A stretch of DNA of 64,000 bases from Peptidiphaga gingivicola. Its GTDB lineage: Bacteria > Actinomycetota > Actinomycetes > Actinomycetales > Actinomycetaceae. Positions 42,200 through 50,208 of the stretch are shown here, in pieces; position 1 is the first letter of the stretch, and each line of letters starts with the position of its first letter. The notes beneath the pieces are model-generated. The model searched no databases. It saw only the letters and a program-made list of their open reading frames with translations, and had not been told where the DNA came from. The DNA is taken from NCBI RefSeq assembly GCF_001652275.1, contig NZ_LVZK01000001.1, positions 806,001-870,000 on the forward strand, given 5' to 3'. Both the position numbers and the translations under genes were made by a program.

Positions 42200-44092
42200 A
42201 TGAGAAAGACAGCGACGCGACTGTTGCGGCCTTTGGCTGCGCTCTCGGCGTTGGCTTTGACGGTTCTCGCGCAGCCTGCAATGGCTAGTGCGTCGCAAGG
42301 TCATGCGGACGCTGCGTCAATGCGCGCGGGCGATTCGCCACTGCGTTTGGGTGCGTCGTCGGGGGCGGATGCCTCTGTCCGTGCCGACGCGGGTGTTCCT
42401 GCGGCGAAGGCGACGTCGAGCCCGTCTGCGGGTCGGTCGCCAGGCGGCTCAACTGGCTCGCCGGGAAGCCCGACAAATTCGCCGGGAAGCTCGGCCGGGT
42501 CATCTGGAGGTTCGACTGGTTCGCCTGGCGGTTCGATCGGCGCTCCCAAGGGGGGCGTTCCGAAGGGGCTTGAAAAGTTCTACAAGCAGAAGGTCAGTTG
42601 GGCGCCTTGCAAGGACGACGCGAAAATGCAATGCGCGAATGTGAAGGTTCCGCTGGATTACAAGAAGCCTGGCGGCAAGGCGATCACCGTGGCCATGGCG
42701 AAGCTTCCGGCTAAGAGCGGCAAGCCGATCGGGAGCCTGTTCGTCAATCCCGGCGGACCAGGAAGCTCCGGAATCGCGATGGTTGACGTGGCCAGGCAGA
42801 GCTTCGGCAAAGACGTTTTAGATAAATACGATGTTGTGGGGTTTGATCCTCGAGGGGTCGGTTCCTCGACGCCTGTTGATTGCGTCGACGACCGGGAACT
42901 GGGCAAGATCTTGGATTCCGATATCGACACCTCGACGGAGGCTGGGCGGAAGGCCAGGAAAGCTCAGGCTCGGCAGATAGCGAAAGGGTGCAAAGACAAG
43001 TCGGGCGAACTGCTTGCGCACGTCGGCACGGAGCCGGCCGCCCGTGACATGGATGTTTTGCGGGGCCTGGTGGGCGATGAGAAGCTCAACTATCTCGGTT
43101 TGTCTTACGGCACCCAGTTGGGCGGGGCGTATGCCGATCTCTTCCCGAAGAAGGTCGGCAGGATGGTGCTCGACGGCGCCGCCAACCCTCAGCTGAGCTT
43201 TTTGCCCTCCACTTACACGCAGATGCTGGGTTTCGAGAAGTCTTTCGAACGCTATGCTGAGCGCTGCGTGAAGGGCGGGAACTGTCCGTTGGGTTCGTCG
43301 GTGGATGCGGCGAAGAAAAAGATGCGCGCTTTGCTGGATCAGGCTCACGCCACGCCGTTCAAGACATCGGACCCGAACAGACCCCTCAATCGGTCGATGC
43401 TTCGCTTTGCCCTCACCGGCTTGATGTATAAAGATGAGTGGTGGCCGTTGATTACCGGGGGAGCACAAGGCTTGATCGAAGACAATGACGGCTCGACTTT
43501 CATGCTTCCCTTAGATACTTATATCGGTCGCGTTGGCGATAGTTTCGATGGCAATTCCATGGAAGCCTACTGGGCGATCAATTGCGCAGATTATGTGCAA
43601 AGCTCTGAGGCCGAGTACCAGAAGTATGCGAAGAAGCTGAAGCGGGAAGCGGTCGTCTTTGGATCTTTTTCCGCAGAAGACGATCTAGCCATGCATGTGT
43701 GCGCCGAGCTTCCCTATCATCCGAAGGCCAATCCCGGCCCGTACAGGGCGAAGGGGTCGGCTCCGATCGTGGTGATCGGCACGAAACACGATCCGGCGAC
43801 GCCGTATTCGTGGGCGCAGAATATGCGTAAGACGCTTGATAACTCGGTGCTGCTGACACGGGAAGGCGACGGACACGCGGCCTATGGCGGAGGCTCGCCC
43901 TGTATTGACACGTCAGTCGACAAGTATCTGCTGACCGGCGAGGTTCCCAAGGACGGCCTCGTCTGCCCCGTGGAACAGAAGCAAGGGCAAGAAGCGCAGA
44001 AGCAGGGCGATCGCAGCATGGACAGCGCGGTCAAGCTCGGCTCCCGAGCGGTTCCTTCGGGTTCGCGGGTCCTTTCGGGTTCGCGCGGATAG
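42200..44092 (+). CDS. Secreted alpha/beta-hydrolase peptidase, TAP-like (copy 6)
   Basis: A 630-residue product from ATG 42200 (GGGGGAAAAA upstream). N-terminus and linker are nearly the same as in copy 5, and the stretch from SSTPVDCVDDRELGKILDS through RCVK is also almost identical, pointing to recent duplication or gene conversion. Differences cluster at the nucleophile elbow (GLSYGTQLGGAYAD instead of GFSYGTSLGGMYAD) and in the cap region. His is in GDGHAAYGGG. The C-terminus ends with a Ser/Arg-rich SGSRVLSGSRG. It closes the peptidase array; a hairpin and then tRNA-Thr follow. Confidence 0.88.
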   Translation: MRKTATRLLRPLAALSALALTVLAQPAMASASQGHADAASMRAGDSPLRLGASSGADASVRADAGVPAAKATSSPSAGRSPGGSTGSPGSPTNSPGSSAGSSGGSTGSPGGSIGAPKGGVPKGLEKFYKQKVSWAPCKDDAKMQCANVKVPLDYKKPGGKAITVAMAKLPAKSGKPIGSLFVNPGGPGSSGIAMVDVARQSFGKDVLDKYDVVGFDPRGVGSSTPVDCVDDRELGKILDSDIDTSTEAGRKARKAQARQIAKGCKDKSGELLAHVGTEPAARDMDVLRGLVGDEKLNYLGLSYGTQLGGAYADLFPKKVGRMVLDGAANPQLSFLPSTYTQMLGFEKSFERYAERCVKGGNCPLGSSVDAAKKKMRALLDQAHATPFKTSDPNRPLNRSMLRFALTGLMYKDEWWPLITGGAQGLIEDNDGSTFMLPLDTYIGRVGDSFDGNSMEAYWAINCADYVQSSEAEYQKYAKKLKREAVVFGSFSAEDDLAMHVCAELPYHPKANPGPYRAKGSAPIVVIGTKHDPATPYSWAQNMRKTLDNSVLLTREGDGHAAYGGGSPCIDTSVDKYLLTGEVPKDGLVCPVEQKQGQEAQKQGDRSMDSAVKLGSRAVPSGSRVLSGSRG

Positions 44093-44152
44093 TGCTCTCG
44101 CCTGTCTGTTTGGCGCTATTAGCTTGAGCCGCTTCGTTGGCATGGTTGGCCG

Positions 44153-44199
44153 CCCGAGGCTCGCCCGATCGTCAGTTTGCGACGTGGGCGAGTCTCGGG
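44153..44199. terminator. Hairpin after the peptidase array
   Basis: CCCGAGGCTCGCCC (44153-44166) pairs with GGGCGAGTCTCGGG (44186-44199) with one mismatch and a 19-nt loop. No T tract follows. It separates the peptidase genes from tRNA-Thr. Confidence 0.6.
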
Positions 44200-44232
44200 T
44201 AGGCTATTCAACGCTGTCGGCAAAGACGGCGT

Positions 44233-44308
44233 GCCACCTTAGCTCAGTCGGCAGAGCGATTCACTCGTAATGAATAGGTCGAGAGTTCGATTCTCTCAGG
44301 TGGCTCCA
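44233..44308 (+). tRNA. tRNA-Thr (anticodon CGT)
   Basis: A full cloverleaf can be drawn: acceptor GCCACCT with AGGTGGC, D arm starting TAGCTCAG, anticodon stem ATTCA/TGAAT around the loop CTCGTAA, T arm GAGAG-TTCGATT-CTCTC, discriminator T and an encoded CCA (44306-44308). The anticodon CGT reads ACG. A tRNA-Thr behind the topA-tmk-holB-peptidase block is a familiar actinobacterial arrangement. Confidence 0.97.
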
Positions 44309-44310
44309 AG

Positions 44311-44336
44311 GCGGCCCCCGCAGACGCGGGGGCCGC
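44311..44336. terminator. GC-rich hairpin after tRNA-Thr
   Basis: GCGGCCCCCGC (44311-44321) and GCGGGGGCCGC (44326-44336) pair perfectly over 11 bp with a 4-nt loop. No T tract follows, as is common for actinobacterial terminators. Confidence 0.75.
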
Positions 44337-44746
44337 GCCCGTCCGCAACGGCGCCGAATTCGGCGGAGTCACGAAGTCGCCTTCTAAAGAGGTCTTGCCC
44401 CTTTCCGAACTTGAAACCTCTGCGGAAGGAGCGTCGCAATAGGCCCCGTTGGACCTGAAGAGGCCTCGCCAAGTGCGCCCGTGGGCAAGACGCCAAGCGT
44501 GCGCGAGAACATCATCGGGAACGTCACGCGGATTCTTGAGCGAGACAGGAGCGAGCGGCTCGTCGTTCGCGTGCTTCCCCCGGGGTCGGTCGATATCGGT
44601 GTCGATCGTTGGCGACGACGGAAGCAGCTTTCTCGACGCCGAGGGCAATTTGCTCGACGCCGAGGCCAGCTTCGTTTAGGGATCCGAGCAATGAAAGGCT
44701 GCCGGCGCTTAGATGCCAAAAACTGGGACCGCGAATGGATCGCATA
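44337..44746 (+). other. Gap with possible decayed ORF
   Basis: No intact gene is supported. One frame reads sensibly as ENIIGNVTRILERDRSERLV and following (44497-44600), and after a frame change as SIVGDDGSSFLDAEGNLL to a stop at 44679. This may be the remains of a small protein gene broken by a frameshift. Short direct repeats CTCGACGCCGAG lie near 44632-44664. Confidence 0.3.
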
Positions 44747-44752
44747 TACGAT
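44747..44752 (+). promoter_or_regulatory. -10 element fixing the ADP-ribosylglycohydrolase start
   Basis: TACGAT ends 7 nt before ATG 44759. Since other genes here show the same spacing, this supports 44759 over the in-frame ATGs at 44609 and 44735. Confidence 0.5.
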
Positions 44753-44758
44753 TGGCCT

Positions 44759-45814
44759 ATGGGCGATGAGCAGTCCGCGGTTGAGGGCGACGGCGCGCGT
44801 GAGAAAAGCTCGCGCGGGCACCGTTTACAAGGGCAAGAGCCGCGCGTGAATGGGAGGGACGACGCGCCGCGGAACCGCGCGCCGGGAGGCGGCCTGCGAG
44901 ATCGGGCCCGCGGCATGTTCGTCGGTCTCGCCGTCGGCGACGCGATCGGTATGCCCGCAGAATTCAAGGAACCCGGCGAGTTCGAGCCGGTCGGAGGTCT
45001 GCGCGCCGGCGGCCCGTTCGACCTTCCGGCGGGGCATTGGACCGACGACACGTCCATGGCCCTTTGCCTTGCGGACAGCCTTTTGGCTTGCGGCGGCTAC
45101 GACTCCTACGACGTCATGGACCGCTACCGTCGATGGCGGCGGGAGGGGTACCGAAGCTCGACCGGCGTCTGCTTCGACGTCGGCAACCAGGTGGCCGCTG
45201 CGATATCCGAATTCGAGGGCAACCCTTGGGTCCCCAGGGGCAAGCCACGGGTTCTGTCGGCGGGCAACGGCTCGATCATGCGCCTGGCCCCGGTGATCGT
45301 CGCCGCCTTCGGGGCGCGCAGGCCGGAAAGCATCGTCGAAACGGCCGGAATCTCAGCGCGGGAAACCCACTATTCCGTCGAAGCCGAGGCGGGTACGGAG
45401 CTATTCGCCGCGATGCTTGTGCGGGCAATGGAAGGGGCGGACAAGCTGGAAATATGCAGCCCGCGCTCATTGAGCACGGGAAAGCAATTCGATGCGACAC
45501 TCGACCGCGTCGTCGGCGTCGAGAAACTCGAAAACACCGGCTATATCGTCCATAGCCTGCAGGTCGCAGCATGGGCATTCGCCAGTCACAAGAGTTTTCG
45601 CGACGGCATGCTCGCGGCGGTGAACCTGGGCGGAGACTCGGACACGAACGGCGCGATATACGGCCAACTCGCCGGCGCCTATTACGGATGCGGGGCGATC
45701 CCGCGCACGTGGCGGGACGGGGTCTTCATGGCGAGCGAAATCGCCGCCTTGGCTGACGATCTGCTCGCCATGAAGACCTGCCCCGTCTTGCGGACGCGAT
45801 TCGAAGAAGACTGA
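44759..45814 (+). CDS. ADP-ribosylglycohydrolase (DraG/ARH family)
   Basis: A 351-residue protein from ATG 44759. The domain begins at RARGMFVGLAVGDAIGMPAE, followed by GHWTDDTSMALCLADSLL (metal-binding TDD), VLSAGNGSIMRLAPV and the second acidic site VNLGGDSDTNGAIYGQLAG; both binuclear-metal motifs of the family are intact. Such enzymes remove ADP-ribose from protein side chains (Arg or Ser) or from nucleic acids and metabolites. No ADP-ribosyltransferase lies beside it, so the target is unknown. About 45 residues of hydrophilic sequence precede the domain. It is convergent with the CsbD-like gene, 3 nt away. Confidence 0.88.
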   Translation: MGDEQSAVEGDGAREKSSRGHRLQGQEPRVNGRDDAPRNRAPGGGLRDRARGMFVGLAVGDAIGMPAEFKEPGEFEPVGGLRAGGPFDLPAGHWTDDTSMALCLADSLLACGGYDSYDVMDRYRRWRREGYRSSTGVCFDVGNQVAAAISEFEGNPWVPRGKPRVLSAGNGSIMRLAPVIVAAFGARRPESIVETAGISARETHYSVEAEAGTELFAAMLVRAMEGADKLEICSPRSLSTGKQFDATLDRVVGVEKLENTGYIVHSLQVAAWAFASHKSFRDGMLAAVNLGGDSDTNGAIYGQLAGAYYGCGAIPRTWRDGVFMASEIAALADDLLAMKTCPVLRTRFEED

Positions 45815-45817
45815 TGC

Positions 45818-46036
45818 TCAGTCCTTCTTAAAAGCGCCCTTGATCTTCTCTCCTACGGCCTTGACGTCGGACTTGACGTCCTCGGCGAACTCCTTCACTT
45901 TGCCTTCGGCATGCTGGGCTTTGCCTTCGGCATGCTGGGCTTTGCCTTCGGCTTCCGTGTCCTTGTCGCCGGTGACTTTTCCGGCGAATTCCTTCGCCTT
46001 TCCGGCGACCTTGTCGAACGTTGAATCGTCTGCCAT
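45818..46036 (-). CDS. CsbD-like stress protein
   Basis: A 72-residue, highly charged helical protein starting MADDSTFDKVAGKAKEFAGK and containing a direct repeat QHAEGKAQHAEGK. The composition and the KxxGxxKExxGKxTGD pattern match the CsbD family, small proteins induced by general stress in many bacteria, with no known catalytic role. A strong AAGGAGG ribosome site lies upstream of ATG 46036. The repeated KAQHAEG unit (21 nt in the DNA) suggests length variation between strains. Confidence 0.88.
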   Translation of the reverse strand: MADDSTFDKVAGKAKEFAGKVTGDKDTEAEGKAQHAEGKAQHAEGKVKEFAEDVKSDVKAVGEKIKGAFKKD

Positions 46037-46195
46037 GGCCTTCCTCCTTTTGGCGGAGCGTTAAATGGACGTCGCCATCGTCTCATCATTTGAAAAGAAA
46101 ATCTACATTCCCGACGTCGCAAGGAAGAGGCGTCCCGCACTTAAACGACAGGCGTCCCGTCTTTGAAACGCACAGGCGCATCGGCCCTCGAAACG

Positions 46196-46201
46196 TAGAA
46201 T
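46196..46201 (+). promoter_or_regulatory. -10 element, putative leaderless acetyltransferase mRNA
   Basis: TAGAAT ends 7 nt before ATG 46208. There is no ribosome site in between. No clear -35 was found. Confidence 0.55.
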
Positions 46202-46207
46202 TCTCCC

Positions 46208-46750
46208 ATGAGCATGCCGCCTGCGAACATTGAGTTGACGCCCTGCACCGCGAACGACGTCGATAAGCTGAGCGCCGTCAGCGCGGCAACCTTCATCGAG
46301 ACGTTCGCCGAATATTACAGCGCCGAGGACTTCGACGCGTTTCTTCGCAAAGCGTACGCGCCGGGGACTCTCGCCGAAGAAATCGCCAACCCCGGTTCGA
46401 CCTTCTGCTTTGCGCGGGTCGACGGCGAAATCGCCGGATACGCGAAGATCAACGTCGGCGAGGCGCAAAGCGAGGACGCCATGCCCGACGCTTTGGAAAT
46501 CGAGCGGATCTACGTTCTGAAAAGGTTCAAGGGGCGCGGCCTGGGCCGGCTCATGCTGGAGAGGGCCTTCGAGGATGCCCGGGCGCGAGGAGCCGAGTCC
46601 GTGTGGCTCGGCGTCTGGGAGCACAACGACGCCGCCTTGGGATTCTACGAACATCTCGGATTCGAGGTGTTCGGGTCCCACGCATTCCACATCGGCAAGA
46701 CGCGGGACACGGACCTGCTCATGAGGCGCAAGGTCGGTCCGCGAGATTGA
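46208..46750 (+). CDS. GNAT-family N-acetyltransferase
   Basis: A 180-residue protein with the GNAT fold visible: an N-terminal FIETFAEYYSAEDFDAFL helix region, the beta4 strand ALEIERIYVLKRFKGRGLGR with the acetyl-CoA pyrophosphate loop (RFKGRGLG), and WLGVWEHNDAALGFYEHLGF in the C-terminal half. It resembles acetyltransferases acting on small amines or protein N-termini; the substrate cannot be read. It is monocistronic, divergent from the CsbD-like gene and convergent with the beta-propeller gene. Confidence 0.9.
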   Translation: MSMPPANIELTPCTANDVDKLSAVSAATFIETFAEYYSAEDFDAFLRKAYAPGTLAEEIANPGSTFCFARVDGEIAGYAKINVGEAQSEDAMPDALEIERIYVLKRFKGRGLGRLMLERAFEDARARGAESVWLGVWEHNDAALGFYEHLGFEVFGSHAFHIGKTRDTDLLMRRKVGPRD

Positions 46751-46861
46751 GCGGGCGGGATGCAAGCCCGCCGGACCGCTCCGAGCAGGGCCGTCTGAAC
46801 CGAATGTGCAGGGCCGGCCGACCGCGCAGAGTCAGCCGGCCGGCCTCGCGTCGTCGGCCGA

Positions 46862-49267
46862 TCAGTTCGGCGTGTATCGGTAGATTGACGGCCCCTTGGC
46901 GTAGTAGAGGTTTCCGTCCGTTCCGCGCACGAGCCCGCTGACCCCTCGGGCGACGGGCGCGGAGACTTTAAACGTCTGCGCGGAGACGGGGAAAAGCGCC
47001 GTTCCCGGCTGGAAAACGCCGTAAAGCATCCCGGATTTGTAGACTAGCTGGCTGCGGTTGACCTCTTTGCCGCCCGAGACCTTGGCGCGCTTGACGACGT
47101 CGAGGGTATTCGGATTGAGCTCGAAGACGTACCCGCCGGTCGTGCCGTACAGCTTGCCGTCGTCGCCGAAAGTCAATGCCGTGACGGCGTACTGTTCGAA
47201 ACCGGGAACGGGAGTCTTCACAGCCGTGACCGTCTGCTTTGCCACGTCGAAGACGAAGACCTTGCCCTCGGACTTGCCGGAGTGCTCGAATTCGGAGCCG
47301 CTGCCCCCGCGCGCAGTGGTTCCCACGTAGAGCTTTCCGTCGCGATAGGCCATGGAAATCGGCGAAAGGCCGTCGAGTGAGCCCCTGAGCGCCGGATCGG
47401 CCACGGGCAGGTCCTTGAGGAGGTAGACGAGGTTGGGCTCCATTTGGTTCTTGGCGACGTCGTAGAAGCCGAGCGCTCCGCCGCGCTCCCCGTATCCCGG
47501 CACCGTTCCCACGGCCACACGGCCGTTCGCGACGCTCGTCATGGCAAAGGGGCGGTCTTGATTCTTTCCCTTGGCAACCTCGATCGGCTTGCGCGTTTCG
47601 CCGGTCTTCAGATTCCGCGATTCGAGCATTCCGCCCGTGTACAGGCCGGAAACCAGCCAGTCGCCGCTTTGGGCGAAGGATTCGACCTGCTTGAGAGACT
47701 GGGGGAGCAGGCTGTAGGAGCGCGACGCCGGGTCTATCCGCGCGATCTTCCGGGTGTGCATGAACCAGCCCGCGTAAAGCTTGCCGTCGCTGGGGGCGAT
47801 CATCGACTGAATTCTGCGGGGGGCGATGTTTAGCTTGGCCTTGAATGTGGCGCCGGTTTTTGCCTTGGCGTCGTAAACCGTGATCCCGTCGCGATTGATA
47901 TTGGTGGAGACGAAGACGTCGTGGGTGACCCAAGCGGACCTGCTGAGGTTGTCCGCGAACTCGTCATTCGTGAAAACCGGGCGCTCCGAGCCGTCGTCGG
48001 GGTTGTGCTCCATCAGATTCCGCTCGGATGCGCCCGTTCGCGGATTCTTCGCCGTCGCGAAGTAGTAGACCTTTTTTGCCTCGCCTGGCCTCGCGACGAC
48101 GCGCTTGGTGAAACTCCGGGCCTCGCCCAGAAGCGCTCCGGTGTTCGGGTCCAGCGCGCAGGCGCCGTCGCAGATGAGACTGCCGTCGGCGTTCCGCATA
48201 TCCGACATGGTGACGTACAGGCGGCCGCCCTTGGCCTCGAGGCTTGCGACCGAGCCGGAGCCTTTGCGCAGCGCGGCCGGGACGTTCAAGCGCTGCGCCC
48301 GCGGATTCGCCGTCGGGATCCTGTAGATCGACGGCTTTGTCATACCCGTTCCGACGTAGACGACGCCGTTCTCGTAGGCTATCGAGCGGACGTCGCGCTC
48401 TCCCTCCTGAATCCGACTGCCGGTAAGGTCGCCCCACCGGCCGCTCTTGGCGTCGTAGGTGAGGACCCTGCCGCCGTGCCCTTCGCTGGAACTGGCGATG
48501 TAAAGCCTGTCGTGTTCGTCCGCGACGACGTCCCAATAGAAGCTGCCTCGCCTGGAGATCTCTTCGTAGTTCTTGTTCGACGAGCCGTCGTCTCCCAGTC
48601 GTTTCACCGTGTAGGTGTCGGGATCGATGTCGTAGAGCCTGCCGTTGCTGCACGCCGCCACGACGTGCCTGTTGCTGAGCGTGGCGTAGCCCCATGGGTA
48701 GAGTTCGGCGCCGTCCTTGTCCAGGACGGTCTTTTCGACGTCGATCTTTCTCTTGTTCTTGAGGTCGATGACGTTGAGCGAGCCCCCGTAGCCCCCGGAG
48801 ACGACGAAGGCCAGCGGCCTGCCGCCCTTGTCGGTCGTAGTCCCGTAACTGGGGATGTTCGGTTCGTCTGGGATTGGCGTGGACACAAGCTCCTCGCGTC
48901 CCGCTTGCGTCGCCGCCGGTCGAGGAAGGCCGGCCGGCGCCAAGGCGCCGGGCGACATCGACTTTCCGGACGACGCCGATCGAGCGGCGATGGACGAGGA
49001 AACCTGGTCAGCCTTGGACGCCGGCGTCTCGGCGGCCATTGACGTCGAAATCGTCGATGCGGACAGGGCAAGCGCCAGTCCGGCTCCCAACATCGTCTTG
49101 CGCAGACTCGGGCGTCGGTTCGAATGCGAAATCGAGCCTTGGTCTGAGCGCGGATTCAAGCCCGAGCCTCGATTCGAACGTGGGCCCGGGCCTCGATTCG
49201 AGCGTGGGCCCGAGCCTCGATTCGGGCGCCGGCCATGCGTGAAGCGGGTCGCGCGGCTGTTTTTCAT
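46862..49267 (-). CDS. Exported beta-propeller (PQQ/YVTN-like) protein
   Basis: An 801-residue protein from ATG 49267 with GGAAAGGAAAACA upstream. The N-terminus is unusual: about 60 residues rich in Arg, Ser and Gly with repeats (SNRGPGPRSNRGSG) before the hydrophobic core TMLGAGLALALSASTI and a likely cleavage after MAAE. The rest consists of beta-propeller blades with repeats such as GGSLNVIDLKNKRKIDVEK, NGRLYDIDPDTYTVKRL, DGKLYVGTTARGGSG and DGKLYGTTGGYVFELNP. It probably folds as one or two propellers outside the membrane and may bind ligands, polymers or other proteins. I see no catalytic motif and no sorting signal. It is not in an operon. Confidence 0.8.
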   Translation of the reverse strand: MKNSRATRFTHGRRPNRGSGPRSNRGPGPRSNRGSGLNPRSDQGSISHSNRRPSLRKTMLGAGLALALSASTISTSMAAETPASKADQVSSSIAARSASSGKSMSPGALAPAGLPRPAATQAGREELVSTPIPDEPNIPSYGTTTDKGGRPLAFVVSGGYGGSLNVIDLKNKRKIDVEKTVLDKDGAELYPWGYATLSNRHVVAACSNGRLYDIDPDTYTVKRLGDDGSSNKNYEEISRRGSFYWDVVADEHDRLYIASSSEGHGGRVLTYDAKSGRWGDLTGSRIQEGERDVRSIAYENGVVYVGTGMTKPSIYRIPTANPRAQRLNVPAALRKGSGSVASLEAKGGRLYVTMSDMRNADGSLICDGACALDPNTGALLGEARSFTKRVVARPGEAKKVYYFATAKNPRTGASERNLMEHNPDDGSERPVFTNDEFADNLSRSAWVTHDVFVSTNINRDGITVYDAKAKTGATFKAKLNIAPRRIQSMIAPSDGKLYAGWFMHTRKIARIDPASRSYSLLPQSLKQVESFAQSGDWLVSGLYTGGMLESRNLKTGETRKPIEVAKGKNQDRPFAMTSVANGRVAVGTVPGYGERGGALGFYDVAKNQMEPNLVYLLKDLPVADPALRGSLDGLSPISMAYRDGKLYVGTTARGGSGSEFEHSGKSEGKVFVFDVAKQTVTAVKTPVPGFEQYAVTALTFGDDGKLYGTTGGYVFELNPNTLDVVKRAKVSGGKEVNRSQLVYKSGMLYGVFQPGTALFPVSAQTFKVSAPVARGVSGLVRGTDGNLYYAKGPSIYRYTPN

Positions 49268-49554
49268 TGTTTTCCTTTCCGACGTTCCGGTTGGTCCGTT
49301 CGCCGATATTCTGGGCGCCGTCGCTCGCGGCAAACCGACGATTGGTTGATCGTAATATTTTTGATTCTTCAATTACTTTTGGCTGCGATCATTTCACAGA
49401 CGGGCGGCCGCAGGGAAGCGATTTTGAAAAATGACCCGAAGTTGGAATTGTTCAGTTCAACAGTTGGAATTGTTCAGTTCAGTAAATGCACCCGCGTGGA
49501 CTAGGCTCTTCCTCAAAAGGCAGGCTCCCGAACGAGGAAATGCGAGGAACGGAT

Positions 49555-50112
49555 ATGTGCGGCGAATCCGAAGGCGAGTGCGTCTTTTTCCTCAGGGGCG
49601 TCAACTTGGGCGCTCGCAGCAGGGTTTCCATGCCGCTGCTGCGCGAACTCGTCGCATCGAAATTTGGCTTGGAGCGGGTGCGCACACACCTTCAGAGCGG
49701 AAACCTGCTGTGCACTCCGCCGGCGGGTCCGCAGGACTTCGCCGACGGCCTGACGAAGCTCGTCCGCGAATGGTTCGGCGTGGACAGCCCCGTTGTCTAT
49801 CGCACCGCCGCTGATTTGCGGAGGGCCGTCGAGGCCGACCCCCTCGCCGACGTCGTTGGAGACGAGTCCTTTTCCCACGTTATGTTCTTTGACCGCGACG
49901 TCGATTCGTTTGACGGCCGGCGCTTCCGCGACGCCCTCAAGGACGGCGAGGACCTGGCCTGGGCGCCGCGCGAACTCTACCTGTGGTACGGCACTCCGCG
50001 AGGGCTCCACGGTTCGCGCATCACCCAGGCCTATGCAGAGCGCCATCTGGGCGTCACCGTCACGGCGCGCAACATGCGCACGCTGCGAAAGTTGGCGACG
50101 ATGCTGGACTGA
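49555..50112 (+). CDS. DUF1697 family protein
   Basis: A 185-residue protein if it starts at ATG 49555, which has GAGGAACGG just upstream; in-frame ATGs at 49486 and 49540 are possible. The family pattern is clear: ECVFFLRGVNLGARSRVSM, LRELVASKFGLERVRTHLQS with GNLL, and a C-terminal TARNMRTLRKLATML. DUF1697 proteins are small alpha/beta proteins without a known biochemical role. TAGGCT at 49502-49507 could be its -10. In the A/T-rich upstream stretch GTTGGAATTGTTCAGTTCA occurs twice in tandem (from 49441 and 49463). Confidence 0.85.
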   Translation: MCGESEGECVFFLRGVNLGARSRVSMPLLRELVASKFGLERVRTHLQSGNLLCTPPAGPQDFADGLTKLVREWFGVDSPVVYRTAADLRRAVEADPLADVVGDESFSHVMFFDRDVDSFDGRRFRDALKDGEDLAWAPRELYLWYGTPRGLHGSRITQAYAERHLGVTVTARNMRTLRKLATMLD

Positions 50113-50208
50113 AGCTTCTGCGAGTCCCGCCCCGGCGTAGGCGCACGCGGACCCCGTTGTCTGCGCGCGGCCGCGCCTTGGGGCGGGGCTCGCACTCGGC
50201 GGTCGAAA

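Noticed and set aside
31662-44092. Peptidase array as a biosynthetic or defence cluster
   Set aside because: All members are exported hydrolases of one family, with no tailoring, transport or regulatory genes between them; tandem duplication explains the region.
44244-44648. Minus-strand ORF overlapping tRNA-Thr
   Set aside because: The C-terminal part is translated antisense tRNA, a common annotation artefact.
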